From positions 2,953,001 through 3,017,000 of the forward strand of contig NC_092680.1 in assembly GCF_964355755.1 (NCBI RefSeq): 64,000 bases of DNA. Direction: 5' to 3'. Made by a program: the position numbers and the translations under genes. Within the stretch, counting starts at the first letter, position 1. Each line of letters opens with the position of its first letter. Under the pieces are notes generated by a model. That model was not told where the DNA came from, did no database searches, and saw only the letters and a program-made list of their open reading frames with translations. Below, piece after piece: positions 21,575-36,163 of the stretch. Origin of the DNA: Antedon mediterranea. Its lineage: Eukaryota; Echinodermata; Crinoidea; Comatulida; Antedonidae.

Positions 21575-24500
21575 ATGCAGTACGTACTTTTTGCATGCTT
21601 GCTGATGGCCGTGGCGTCAAGTCCGGTAAGTACATACTAAAAAAACCGTTTTTAGAACATTTGATGCAAAGTCTGGTATCATCAAATGTAAGATCTCTAT
21701 GGTGGTAGGCACCTACATTCTTACTTACTAAAAATATAATTCAAAATGTTCCTAATGGTCTTAGCTTATTTCTCTGAACTATCAGTTTACTGATTAACAC
21801 TTATATTTAATATTATTCTTTACCCTGAAAATGTCTAAAGATAAATGCTTTTACCCTGTTTTTTCTCGTGATACAGGTACCACCAAAACCCCAAAGTGTT
21901 AAACAAGGTAAGTAAATTTATCATCTATTTTAGTTTTACTGTTTTTCATCTCAACAAGGCTTGTAACACCAAATGTTTGCTCGCAAAACCTTTTTAGTGG
22001 GTTCGTCGATTTTTTATTTCACCAGTTTTAAATCATTTCTGATTTATATCTTAACCACACGTATATAATATTGTGGCATACATGTACATACGTATACACA
22101 TTTTCTATACACGTACACTTTTTTGTGTTTACAATATTATGATATAAAACGAATAATTCTGATTATTGATCAACTAACAAACGTTTTAGTTAAAGGACTG
22201 TTTTCAACGATTATCGAAAACAACAAACAAGTCAATCAGGATGAGGTTACTCTCTTTGAGGGCGATATTGTGCAGACTATGGTAAGTCAGAATATTATTC
22301 TTTTAAAGGAAAATAATATAAAATAAAATAAAAAACGTTGAAACAAATCATAATGCGTTTAAGTATTATGCCTCAACAAATAAACAAACAATGAATAATA
22401 TTCAGAGAGCTTAATTTTATTAAAATTAGTTTTACTATAAAGTTAATGTCATCCACCGCCGAAATGATAAAAGTTTTCAATTTGGATCTCCGATAAACTA
22501 TTCCAAACACTTTAACATTAATTTGTATTTTATAATATGTATATTTGTTGCTATCTCTGCAGTGTATATAAGAGGAATTTCTGATGTATGTTTTATATAT
22601 TGGACCAAATAAAGAATATATATTATGTCGTCAGCATTAAAGTATGGCTTTTTGGTGATCACAGTGGAAAGCATCTCTCTTGTAATACACTACCGCTATT
22701 TTAACATTTCACAGAGTGTAGACAATGCTCTCAAAGATACTAGTAAAAGATGGCCCAGTGGTGTAGTTCCGTACGTTATAAATTACCAATTAAGTAAGTA
22801 GTACCTGCCATATTATATCAATCAAAATCAATCAATATCAATCAATAATTATATTAATCCCAAGAAGCAATTTGCATAATTATTATTTTATTGTTTCATT
22901 CAACTTGTTATTATGTGCGCCACAGTTTGAACAATGCCTTTTATATTGTTAAAGTTTGATCAGGGAAAAGTGACAATTTTACTCTTCTTTCGTCTGATTT
23001 AATTAACTGTATTTTCGTTTAAAGATATTGTCCCTGCTCTAAAACATGAACAATGAAGATGAATGAAATGTTTGAATATACAATTTTTTTCAGTTTTCAT
23101 TTCATTGTTTGTTCTATGATGTTTTTAAAGACAAATATCTTTTGTATATTTCTTTTGCGAAAATCTGCTTTCTCCAGCTATTATTCCATTATTTATTGAT
23201 CTACTTATCACATTACTTAGTATAAAGTAATATACATATACAATATACATAAAAGTAGGGCCGGAAAACATCTCAATTACTCAACTCCCTAACGCAAAAG
23301 CTACCCCACAGTACTAGTTAACTGCAATTATCACATTCATTTGTCATAGTAAAACGTATTCGTGGCTCACTTATTTGCCGTTTCATTCTTGCAAACTGTT
23401 TTCATTTCCGTTATTATTTGTTTATCTTCAAGATGCGTACGCTAAATCCCAAATTCAAAAGGCGATAGACAGATACAGCGCTGAGACCTGCATTAAATGG
23501 GTTGCCAGGACCTCTGAAAGCAATTATGTCAAGATTGTTTCAAAAGACGGGTAAGTGAATTAAAGAAGCAACATATTTGTTTGAAACTTAATAACTTAAA
23601 TAGTTTTATCAGGGAATTAGAGTGAGTCTCTGGTTTTACAGTGTCAATGGTCATTTTCATTACATAACATACGTATTATGATACACACATAGATTTTGGT
23701 AGGCTTACGATAGGTTTCCATATTGTAAGTATAGCAATAATTTCAAATCGTTTTTCTTCAGTTGTTATTCATCTGTTGGTGTAGTAGGTGGTGTACAAGA
23801 ATTATCGTTGGGTAACGGTTGCTACCAATCAGTTGGTATCATAATGCATGAGATGATGCACGCTATTGGCTTCTACCACGAACAAAGCAGAACTGATCGT
23901 GACAGTTACGTCTCAATCCAGTGGCAAAATATTCAAGATGGTGAGTTAAAAAATACCACGCAATGGGAAGAATGAGTCCATGTTAATGTCCATTGTAATA
24001 ATATACAATGGCATTCGGTGAATAATGAAACGAGGCGAAGCCGAGTTGAAATATAACCTTTCATCATTCACCGAATGCCTAAATTGTACAATTACACGAA
24101 ATATAAAGCATTCATTATTATATAACATCTACAGATTGAATAAAAGGTAGGCTTATATTTGATTCACATAGAAATTGTAAAGTTGTTTCCATTAATTATT
24201 CAAAATCATACAAACGATCTAAAGCTAATTTAAATGCTTTTTTGGCTTAAATTAATATGTATATCTCTCCAAAAATTTCGTCGCGAAAAGAGAGTTCAAT
24301 GTTTCAACGTTTGTTATTGGTTTTAAAAAATAGGCGGCGCTGTTGTATGTTACGTTCAGAATTACAGTTAATGGTCGTAAATATTTTTTTCGTACCTGAA
24401 AAAAAGTATTTATTGAACGACCGTTCAATAGTGCGTACTATTGCACGCCATGTGACCCACAATCGTTCAATCAAATGACAGGAATGTATTTAGGTGTTGT

Positions 24501-25835
24501 ATAAAAGGGAATATCACTACTTTCCGATAAATTTCATGTGAGACTGAGTCTAAAATATTTGTTATTAATGTATCGCAGGTATGGAATACAATTTCGACAG
24601 CTACCCATCATCTTATATTGACGACGTTGGCGTATCATATGATTACAATTCTATTATGCATTATGATGCGTACGCCTTCTCGAAGAATGGTTATGAAACA
24701 ATTATACCATATCAAAGTGGAGCTAACATCGGAAACCGAGCCGATTTCAGCAGTAAAGACATTGATAAGATTAACAAGTACTATGAGTGTGGTAGGTTTC
24801 TAATACAATATTACATACATTAAAATGGATCTTTATCTATTAGTAGATTTTAAACAGTAGATGTCTTTTACGGACATTGATTTCACTTATTGAATGTTAT
24901 TTTATTAATGTTATATATTCCTATGAATATCTTTCAACCACTACTTTCAGATTTAATTTTATCGAACTGTTTATGTGTGTACTCATTTTTTTTTATTATT
25001 AACTTTGTAGACGGTAACGGGGCAGGAGGAGGAGGGGGAGGTGGCAGTAAGTATTTTGCAAAGTGTTTTAAACATTTACTCTTAAATTCTAATGCATATC
25101 TTATTTTATTGTTCTGTCTCACATTTATCCATACCTTGCAATCAAATTTAAAAAGAAATTTTATAAAAATTAGCCAATTACCTAATAATGTTGCTATTAA
25201 TGGTATTAATAATGGTTTTTTTTTTATGATATGATATTTATTATTATTAATAATAATCATTAATATTGGGTAATCAAAAATTAAAGAAGGAAATGATCCC
25301 TACATTTTAAAAATAATAAGAAATTGAATGAATTTCGATAATAAAATCTATCAGACATAATTATGTATGTGTAGATAAACTTCCTAACGTTGATTAAACT
25401 GAATACGGCAGGTTGTTATGACTACGATACTAACTGTGGCTACTGGGCTGGACAAGGATACTGCTCATCCAGCAGCGAATACTACAGTTACATGTCATCT
25501 AACTGTCCGATGAGCTGTTCATTTTGCTGTAAGTTTTTAAAAGGTGTTATTCATAAAAACAAGGCCATATACATGGCTGCAGTCGCGTGCTCAAGTTAGT
25601 GTTTACCGACCAACCAACCAACCAACCGACTGACTAAAACAACCGACTGACTAAAAATATAAAATGTACTGTACTCTACTGGTTAACATTAACTAGATAT
25701 AGAGAATACTACATGACAAGTTACCGCCAGAGTAGCTGGAACTTCTGCTGTACTTACGCAGCCTAAAATGGGATACATTACAGTTACAAGTTTGTCAATT
25801 TCAGCCTGGCCATTCCTATGTTTCTTTACAGTTGT

Positions 25836-25866
<31 letters not shown>

Positions 25867-27117
25867 CAATGTTGGTCGTGACTACTGTACACTTACTTAT
25901 TTTTAAGGCGACTATGTTGTAGGCCATAAAGACAAGAGTAGAGAGAAAAGCCGAAAAAAAAATGTTGACGACGGACGAAATAGTTTGAATGAAACTTCAT
26001 GGTTTATCTTAAGCTTGGTTCCCACTACCAGCTAACGCAATGACGCAAGCACAACTCAAGCGAGTTGAACAATGACAAGCGGATCTATCGGTTATGGTTG
26101 GTTCCCACTAGAGACGCAACAGAAGGTCATACCGCAACGCAATTGACCAATCACAAGCGATGGATTATTCGAACTATCGCTTGTCATTGGTTAACACGCT
26201 TGCGTTGCGTGTACGTGCTTGCGTTACGTTCTAGTGGGAACCGAGCTTCAATGATTATTCAAATTACTTGCGTGGCGGTTCCTTCATTATGTTGCGTCCG
26301 AGTGGGAACCAGGTTTAGTTCCTCTGCTATTTAGAAATGTAACGTTCTTAGCTTCAGCATCTGCTTGTGCTGACATTGACAGTCGTAGTTGTCAGACCTG
26401 GGCTTACGACGGACACTGTTCATCAGACAGTATTTACTACCCTTACATGAAAACTAACTGTCAGAAGAGCTGTCATTTCTGCTGTAAGTTTACACTCTTT
26501 ACCGGTACTTTCGTAGGCCAAAAATTAATTTCTCAATTTAGGCTAGAAATATATTTTTGTTCCTATGAAATGACAAATCTTTTTTTTAAACCCACCCATT
26601 TTGTTACAATAATGTGAAATGACATTTTTCCTACAAGTAGAGTGTCCAACACTTTTGTAGGCCTACCTGCCAAGTTGACAAACATGTAAATGTAATATAC
26701 TACGTTTTAGGCTACGCAAGCAATTAAAGTAGCTTGTTACACGTACACGCTTGCGTACAGACATTTGTTTGGATGAGCAATATAGCTGTATTATGTGTAT
26801 ATAGATATATATATATATATATATATAAATCATACTGTAAATTATAGAAACAGATATATATATATATATACGACAACGTTCCAACCTTTCGTTTGTTCAA
26901 GATATTTTTGACAATTATAACACAAGAAACAATAAACAAATTATTTTAACACTGAATAATCTAAGCATTTTTGCCATATGAAAGATACACATCTTTGTAT
27001 CCCCTCAAATGATCTGACAAGGAAATGGAAATTTATTTCAAAGTCTAATTATAATATTTGTTTGTAATTTGAATTATAAAAACAAAGCTTACGTTTTCCA
27101 TTTTCTTGATTTCAGAA
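21575..27117 (+). CDS. Secreted astacin-family zinc metalloprotease with Gly linker and two ShKT domains (copy 3)
   Basis: Exons: 21575-21625, 21877-21907, 22190-22281, 22715-22793, 23433-23550, 23762-23940, 24579-24791, 25011-25046, 25412-25528, 26358-26483, plus AA of a split TAA at 27116-27117. They join in frame to 347 residues. Domains: signal peptide (1-15), propeptide with LFEGD (zinc-blocking FxGD motif), SKRW junction (about 68-71), catalytic domain with [12 protein letters not shown] (153-164) and Met-turn SIMHY (208-212), a seven-Gly linker exon (about 255-266), ShKT 1 (267-305) and ShKT 2 (306-347), each with six Cys. The ShKT tails are a common add-on in invertebrate astacins and may guide substrate binding or block channels; neither is shown here. 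Intron phases equal those of copy 2. All splice sites are intact, making this the most complete copy. Confidence 0.87.
24005..24085. repeat. Hairpin element end in copy 3 intron 6
   Basis: GGCATTCGGTGAATAATGAA is matched by TTCATCATTCACCGAATGCC around an apical GAGGCGAAGCCGAG. It sits in an approximately 500-bp stretch (23975-24480) not present in copies 1 and 2, so it is probably one end of a mobile element. Confidence 0.5.
25560..25653. mobile_element. Short ACCG element after the ShKT 1 exon of copy 3
   Basis: Starts AAGGCCATATACATGGCTGC and continues with GTCGCGTGC, an (ACCA)n run and a double ACCGACTGACTAAAA end. It lacks the typical GCACGCGAC right end. Confidence 0.55.
25693..25765 (+). 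pseudogene. Relic ShKT exon between the two live ShKT exons of copy 3
   Basis: A short frame reads [16 protein letters not shown], matching the relic at 17190-17268 but with one further Cys changed to Arg. It has no good acceptor and lacks the N-terminal half of the domain. Confidence 0.5.
25836..25867. repeat. (TG)n followed by poly-G
   Basis: A TGTGTG run passes directly into an uninterrupted G run of about 18. It lies inside the intron between the ShKT exons of copy 3. Confidence 0.85.
26009..26316. mobile_element. Family A element with a second family A element nested inside
   Basis: Outer ends AAGCTTGGTTCCCACTA and GAGTGGGAACCAGGTTTA. The inner copy, about 26095-26249, has GGTTCCCACTAGAGACGC and CTAGTGGGAACCGAGCTT. 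Self-insertion of one family. Confidence 0.6.
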
Positions 27118-27166
27118 CACGCCTCCAAAAATGAGTTCCAAAAGGCAAGAGAAGAAAACTGTTTAA

Positions 27167-27172
27167 AATAAA
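27167..27172 (+). terminator. Polyadenylation signal of copy 3
   Basis: AATAAA about 50 nt into the terminal exon. A second one is at 27256-27261. Confidence 0.5.
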
Positions 27173-27319
27173 AACAAAAGAAAGTAATTGTACAATGATC
27201 TACAGTATCAGTTTAAGATACAAAAACCAATGTTATTTAGAATAATAATAATATGAATAAATAAATACGGAATCATGAAAAATGCTTCATTAATTTGTAT
27301 GAATACCGAACATCAGATT

Positions 27320-30300
27320 TAGAGGATGATGATGATGTATGATGATGTATGATGATGTATGATGATGATGATGTATGATGATGATGATGATGTATGATGT
27401 ATGATGATGATGTATGATGATGATGATGTATGATGATGTATGATGATGTATGATGATGATGTATGATGATGATGTATGATGATGATGATGTATGATGATG
27501 ATGTATGATGATGATGTATTATGATGATGATGTTTTATGACGATGATGTATTATGATGATGATGTTTTATGACGATGATGTATGATGATGTATGATGATG
27601 ATGATGATGTATGATAATGATGATGATGATGATGTATGATGATGATGTATGATGATGATGTATGATGATGTATGATGATGATGATGTATGATAATGATGT
27701 ATGATGATGATGTATGATAATGATGTATGATGATGATGTATGATGATGATGTATGATGATGATGATGTATGATGATGATGTATGATAATGTATGATGTAT
27801 GATGATGATGATGATGCTGATGTATGATGATGATGTATGATAATGTATGATGATGTATTATGATGATGTATGATGATGATGATGTATGATGATGATGTAT
27901 GATGATGATGATGATGATGTATGATGATGATGTATGATGATGATGTATGATGATGTATGATGATGATGATGATGTATGATGGATGATGATGATGTATGAT
28001 GATGATGTATGATAATGATGTATGATGTATGATGATGTATGATGATGTATGATGATGTATGATGATGATGTATGATGATGTATGATGATGATGATGATGT
28101 ATGATAATGATGTATGATGATGATGTATGATGTATGATGATGTATGATGATGTATGATGATGTATGATGATGATGATGTATGATAATGATGATGATGACG
28201 ATGATGTATGATGATGTATTATGATGATGTATGATGATGATGTATGATGATGATGTATGATGATGATGTATGATGATGATGTATGATGATGATGATGATG
28301 TATGATAATGATGATGATGACGATGATGTATGATGATGTATTATGATGATGTATGATGATGATGTATGATGATGATGTATGATGATGATGATGCTGATGT
28401 ATGATGATGATGTATGATAATGTATGATGATGTATTATGATGATGTATGATGATGATGATGTATGATGATGATGTATGATGATGATGATGATGATGTATG
28501 ATGATGATGTATGATGATGATGTATGATGATGTATGATGATGATGATGATGTATGATGGATGATGATGATGTATGATGATGATGTATGATAATGATGTAT
28601 GATGTATGATGATGTATGATGATGTATGATGATGTATGATGATGATGTATGATGATGTATGATGATGATGATGATGTATGATAATGATGTATGATGATGA
28701 TGTATGATGTATGATGATGTATGATGATGTATGATGATGTATGATGATGATGATGTATGATAATGATGATGATGACGATGATGTATGATGATGTATTATG
28801 ATGATGTATGATGATGATGTATGATGATGATGTATGATGATGATGTATGATGATGATGTATGATGATGATGATGATGTATGATAATGATGATGATGACGA
28901 TGATGTATGATGATGTATTATGATGATGTATGATGATGATGTATGATGATGATGTATGATGATGATGATGCTGATGTATGATGATGATGTATGATAATGT
29001 ATGATGATGTATTATGATGATGTATGATGATGATGATGTATGATGATGATGTATGATGATGATGATGATGAGGATGATGTATGATGATGATGTATGATGA
29101 TGTATGATGATGATGATGATGTATGATGGATGATGATGATGTATGATGATGATGTATGATAATGATGTATGATGTATGATGATGTATGATGATGTATGAT
29201 GATGTATGATGATGATGTATGATGATGTATGATGATGATGATGATGTATGATAAATGATAATGATGTATGATGATGATGTATGATGTATGATGATGTATG
29301 ATGATGTATGATGATGTATGATGATGATGATGATGATGATGTATGATAATGATGATGATGACGATGATGTATGATGATGTATTATGATGATGTATGATGA
29401 AGATGATGTATGATGATGATGATGATGATGATGTATGATAATGATGATGATGACGATGATGTATGATGATGTATTATGATGATGTATGATGATGATGTAT
29501 GATGATGATGTATGATGATGATGTATGATGATGATGATGATGTATGATAATGATGATGATGACGATGATGTATGATGATGTATTATGATGATGTATGATG
29601 ATGATGTATGATGATGATGATGATGTATGATGATGATGATGATGATGTATGATGATGATGTATGATGATGATGTATGATGTATGATGTATGATGATGATG
29701 TATGATGTATGATGATGTATGATGATGTATGATGATGATGTATGATGTATGATGATGTATGATGATGATGATGTATGATGTATGATGATGATGATGATGT
29801 ATGATGATGATGTATGATGATGATGATGATGTATGATGATGATGATGATGATGATGATGTATGATGATGTATGATGATGATGATGTATGATAATGTATGA
29901 TGATGATGTATGATGATGATGATGTATGATGAAGATGATGTATGATGATGATGATGTATGATGATGATGTATGATGAAGATGATGTATGATGATGTATGA
30001 TGATGATGATGTATGATAATGTATGATGTATGATGATGATGGATGATGATGATGATGATGATGTATGATGATGATGATGATGTATGATGATGATGATGAT
30101 GATGTATGATGATGATGTATGATGATGATGTATGATGATGATGTATGATAATGTATGATGATGTATGATGATGATGATGATGATGTATGATAATGATGTA
30201 TGATGATGTATGATGATGATGATGTATGATGATGTATGGTGATGTATGATGATGATGTATGATGATGATGTATGATGATGATGATGTATGATGATGATGA

Positions 30301-32039
30301 TGATGTATGATAATGATGTATGATGATGATGAATGATGTATGATGATGTATGATGTATGGTGATGATGTATGATGATGTATGATGATGATGATGATGTAT
30401 TATGATGATGTATGATGATGATGATGATGATGATGTATGATAATGATGATGATGATGATGATGTATGATGATGATGTATGATGATGATGATGTATGATGT
30501 ATGATGATGTATGATGATGATGTATGATGATGATGTATGATGATGATGTATGATAATGTATGATGATGTATGATGATGTATGATGATGATGATGATGTAT
30601 GATAATGATGATGATGATGAGGATGTATGATGATGTTGTATGATGATGTATGATAATGTATGATGATGATGTATGATGATGATGTATGATGATGATGATG
30701 TATGATGATGATGTATGATGATGATGTATGATGATGATAATGTTTGATGATGATGTATGATGATGATGTATGATGATGATGTATGATGATGATGATGATG
30801 TATGATGATGTATGATGATGATGATGTATGATAATGTATGATGATGATGTATGATGATGATGATGTATGATGATGATGTATGATGATGATGTATGATGAT
30901 GATGTATGATGATGATGATGTATGGTGATGATGTATGATGATGATGTATGATGTATGATGATGATGTATGATGTATGATGTATGATGTATGATGATGATG
31001 ATGATGTATGATGATGATGATGATGTATGATGATGATGTATGATGATGATGTATGATGATGATGTATGATAATGTATGATGATGTATGATGATGTATGAT
31101 GATGATGATGATGTATGATAATGATGTATGATGATGTATGATGATGATGTATGATGATGATGTATGATGATGTATGATGATGATGATGTATGATGATGAT
31201 GATGTATGATAATGATGTATGATAATGATGTATGATGATGATGTATGATGTATGATGATGATGTATGATGATGATGTATGATGATGTATGATGATGATGA
31301 GGATGATGTATGATAATGATGATGATGATGAGGATGTATGATGATGATGTATGATGATGATGTATGATGATGATGATGTATGATGTATGATGATGTATGA
31401 TGATGATGTATGATGATGATGTATGATAATGTATGATGATGTATGATGATGTATGATGATGATGATGTATGATAATGATGATGATGATGAGGATGTATGA
31501 TGATGATGTATGATGATGATGTATGATGATGTATGATAATGTATGATGATGATGTATGATGATGATGTATGATGATGTATGATAATGTATGATGATGATG
31601 TATGATGATGATGTATGATGATGATGTATGATGATGATGTATGATGATGATGATGTATGATGATGTATGATGATGATGTATGATGATGATGATGTATGAT
31701 ATGATGTATGATGATGAGGTATGATGATGTATGATGATGATGCATGATGATGATGTATGATGATGTATGATAATGTATGATGATGATGTATGATGATGAT
31801 GATGATGATGATGTATGATGATGATGATGATGATGATGTATGATGGTGATGATGATGATGATGTATGATGATGATGATGATGTATGATGATGATGTATGA
31901 TGATGATGTATGATGATGTATGATGATGATGATGATGTATGATAATGATGTATGATAATGATGTATGATGATGATGTATGATGATGTATGATGATGATGA
32001 TGATGTATGATGATGTATGATGATGTATGATGATGATGT

Positions 32040-32075
<36 letters not shown>

Positions 32076-32885
32076 TATGATAATGATGATGATGACGATG
32101 ATGTATGATGTATGATGATGTATGATGATGATGTATGATGGTGATGTATGATGATGTATGATGATGATGATGTATGATAATGATGTATGATGTATGATGA
32201 TGTATGATGATGTATAATGATGTATGATGATGTATGATGATGTATGATGATGATGTATGATAATGATGATGTATGATGATGTATTATGATGATGTATGAT
32301 AATGATGTATGATGATGTATGATTCATGATGATGATGTATGATGATGTATGATGATGTATGATGATGATGATGATGATGTATGATAATGATGTATGATGA
32401 TGATGTATGATGTATGATGATGTATGATGATGTATGATGATGATGATGATGATGTATGATAATGATGATGACGATGATGTATGATGATGTATTATGATGA
32501 TGTATGATGATGATGTATGATGATGATGATGATGTATGATGATGATGATGATGATGATGTATAATGTATGATGTATGATGATGATGTATGATGATGATGT
32601 ATGATGATGATGTATGATGATGATGATGATGATGATGTATGATGATGATGTATGATGATGATGTATGATAATGATGTATGATGATGATGTATGATGATGA
32701 TGATGTATGATGATGATGATGTATGATCATGATGTATTATGATGATGATGTATGATGATGTATGATGATGTATGATGTTTTATGATGATGATGTATGATG
32801 ATGTATGATGATGATGATGTATGATGATGATGATGTATGATCATGATGTATTATGATGATGATGTATGATGATGATTGATTTAAA
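27320..32885. repeat. 5.5-kb satellite of ATG / GATGTAT units
   Basis: The tract is made almost wholly of (GATGAT)n blocks separated by GTAT or GATAAT variants. In its first part variants recur at a fixed distance: GCTG at 27816, 28393 and 28970 (577 and 577 bp), GGAT at 27981, 28558 and 29128 (577 and 570 bp), GACG at 28197 and 28774 (577 bp). This shows a higher-order unit of about 577 bp repeated roughly three times. After about 29,600 the pattern is irregular. The minus strand gives long open frames of His/Ile/Ser/Tyr/Thr only because the unit has few stops in that frame. Confidence 0.9.
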
Positions 32886-35800
32886 ATCAATGATGTATGA
32901 TTAATGATGTATGATTATGATGTAATTTATGATGAATGAATAATGACTTTTGATGATGACGATGTATCTTTAACAGTCAGTTGGAAGATTAGTCTATAAA
33001 TTTCAAAAAATGAAACAGCATGCACTAGTTTAAGTCATGTGTATGCGGTAGCAATTTTAGAACGATTGAAGCGTCAAAATCATAGATAAGAATGTATTGC
33101 TAACATTCGCAATAATATCAACGTCCCTGGAGCATGTCAAGTTTTATAGCTCGATCAACAGACAGGCTTTTTTACGCTGACCTGGAGCAGAACTATGGAT
33201 TAAAGTTATAGTACGTCCATATACGGCACATAATGGAAGCATCATTTCCGATATGTAATAATTGAATATTCACATATCCAATCAGAGACAAGTAACGGTT
33301 ACAAACAGATGACTTTTTGTAAAACGTATCGTAGGCCCGCGAGTATACGCTCCGAATGATAGTGAAACAAGCACCCAGCTGATTCATTCATGTACTATAG
33401 GCTAGTATACTACTAACAATTAATAGGCCTACTATCAGAATAAACATCGATTTATATGTTAGGTAAGTTTTAAACATGCACTATTATTAACTTTTATAGT
33501 ATTTTGAGTCACGGCAATACATGTACATACTTATTGTTATATAAGGTGAATTTATATGCATCATTTACTTTCAACGGATTAATACGCTGTTTGGCTTCAT
33601 GCCTAAACTTTTTGCACACATATTTCCAGTGACGTTTTTAAAGTGTTTTCTGTCGTGTAAAATCTAATTTGCCATTGTGACACAGTTTGTCATTTGCTGG
33701 AATGTAATTGATACACATTTCAATTGCTTGCAAATTAAATAATATTGGTCTATAGTTAGTTGAAATTTAATTTTAAAAGGTTTTAATATGATATTATTAT
33801 TATTATATTTTTTGCAAACGAATTACTATAATTACGCATGTACCAGTAATTACCATTTTCTAATTACCGCTGGATAAGTAGGCTAATTTTATAGTTGATT
33901 TGGTTTCTATGGAAAAAATAGGTTTGACCTAAATTATAATGTACCAATCAACCACAGGGCGTGGTCGTCACTCTAAGTAATTCAGAAATGAAGCGTGGCG
34001 ATGACCAAGAACACATGAGGGAAGTTGTATCTTACTTTACATGTTATCATACCATGATAATTGAGGTGGTGACGATGATGATAATGACGTTGATGATAAT
34101 GATGATGGGTTAAAGATAATGATGATTTCACCTATTATTTTATTATTACAATTGCAATAACTTGTTATTATCTTTTGATATATTAAAATATAACAAATTA
34201 GGAATCAAGAAACAGTGCGTCCTACTTTTAATTTCCTTACTACAAAATCCAACAGAAAGGAAGTTAGAATGTTAGTTTAACATTCGATGCGGTAAAAATT
34301 GAAGGCGTCGAAAAGACTATCGGCAAAGCTAAATGTTGGCAGTATTTCAGAGTTCCAAATAGCCAAAATAGATAAATAAACAATTAAAACACAAACATCA
34401 TAATATTAAATGCAAGAATATTTGGATGAATTTCAGACTACATTTGTTAATTGTAATTTGGCGTTTGCCAAATAAACGTCATTTAAATCCCGAGATCTCA
34501 CTACATGCTATCTTGTACTACTCATATCATTTAAAGGATTTCATTCTGTTTTGTTGGTATAAGATAACAAATCTTTTGCCAAATTTTGTTGGAGAAATAG
34601 ATTAATCAATGAATCAATATGGATCAATTTAAAAAAATTTAATTTTTTTTTTTTAAAGATCCTCTTTTTTTCTAGCATTTCATGTCCTGTGTCCACCATG
34701 GAAGTAGTTCAATCGACTGCTACAAAGTGTAAGAAGCAAATTATAAGCTTTGCATCTTATACTGCTTAGGTCATCATTTTATATTATTGTACACGGATAT
34801 CACAAGACTTATTCTGTAATAAGAATACGCGCCAAACTAATTACTATTCATTATAGTCTGCTATTGACGAAAACTTTAAAAGGAAGAGAGTTTTGAAACA
34901 GGATATCTGTGGTAACACTACGGTTTCTACTATGGTTTCTTTTCGCACTCTTCCTTTAAAAACAAGTTTACACGAAATTGAGTTTAATGTTATCAATAAA
35001 CTATCTGGATCTGTGTCTCACATAATACAGTATGCAAATTTAACACATTCAATCAGAAATATTCACTCATTTTTGTTTTGTTTTCAACATTTGAATTAAT
35101 CATTTGTCTAAAAGACATTAATTATTGCAACGAGGAAAAAAACACATTCTGCTGCAGACTACCCTGGAACAATTATTATTACATTGGCGACCTTCCAATT
35201 GTTATTTCTTTAATAAAAGGTCGGCTTAATGCTAGGCTGGACATTTGCCAGATTCTTAATTCATAATTTACAAAAACACACAAACTAAATATAATTTTAG
35301 TAGCTAAACATGTTCTAATTTTATAGGTCAAACCCATCAATATTAAGTATATAAACTATCACCTTTGAAATATACCATCGATAACACACGAGTTTACTTA
35401 TGTTTGTCTCAGGTACCGTTAATACCTTTAAATTTCCTTTTATAATTTACAAAATATATAGCAATTAATGGTGCAAGGCTGATGATAATGATTGGTTTTT
35501 ATAAAGATGTTTACGGTAATGATTATTAATGATAAAATTTATTAGATATTAAACCGAAATTAAACAATAAATATTTCTTACAAAAAACGCCGCTCGACTT
35601 TTTTGACGTAACAGTTTTAATTATTGTTCTTTCCTCATTAAATGACGATTTTTCTTTCGATTCTTTTAATCAGTAGTACCATAAACATTTTGTGTAACGT
35701 AAAATAGTCAGTATAGAACAAAGTCCGTGGCCTACTGATGTACAGAACAAAAATATAATCTTAAACTAAACTATAGTACTGTTTATATTCCCTAAGGTTC

Positions 35801-36161
35801 CCTATACCCCAATATTTCAGTAAAAACAGTGATATATTATAAGAGGACAAAGGCATTAATGCTTTTGTCCCTCTTGAATAAATATAACTGCCTAAGGCGC
35901 GTCGAGATAAAAGATTTTTGGATAGTTTTGGATTTAACTGTTGGAATTTGATGACGTCATATTGTATTCTTCTATATTAATTCTAATTCGGACAGTGGTA
36001 GTTTTGGCCACGTCAGCAGTTATGATGAATATATTATTTTGTACAACTTTTCAATGCAAGTCAAAAGTGTGAATCTTACTAAGGTGTTTTAATTGACGAA
36101 TATATTAGGCCTACCTCCTCGTTGATTTAACTATAATCATTACATCATATTTTCTTTCCAG
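32886..36161. other. Spacer between satellite and death-domain gene
   Basis: AT-rich, with one short GATGATGAT tract (34060-34130). Short open frames near 33200, 34900 and 35080 show no recognisable domain. A possible non-coding first exon of the next gene is at 34676-34728 (strong TTTTTTTCTAG acceptor and GTAAGA donor). Confidence 0.45.
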
Positions 36162-36163
36162 AA

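Noticed and set aside
24890-25260. Frames of 114 (+) and 108 (-) residues with Gly or Pro runs
   Set aside because: They read through intron sequence on both sides of the 36-nt Gly exon of copy 3; only 25011-25046 is supported.
29583-32327. A 914-residue minus-strand open frame of His, Ile, Ser, Thr and Tyr
   Set aside because: It is a by-product of the trinucleotide satellite: any read of (CAT/CATCATAC)n lacks stops, and composition follows the repeat, with no domain or splice context. The same applies to 32284-32730.
34893-35266. Two overlapping plus-strand frames of 62-68 residues
   Set aside because: No recognisable domain, no convincing splice sites and no repeat match; likely chance in low-stop sequence.
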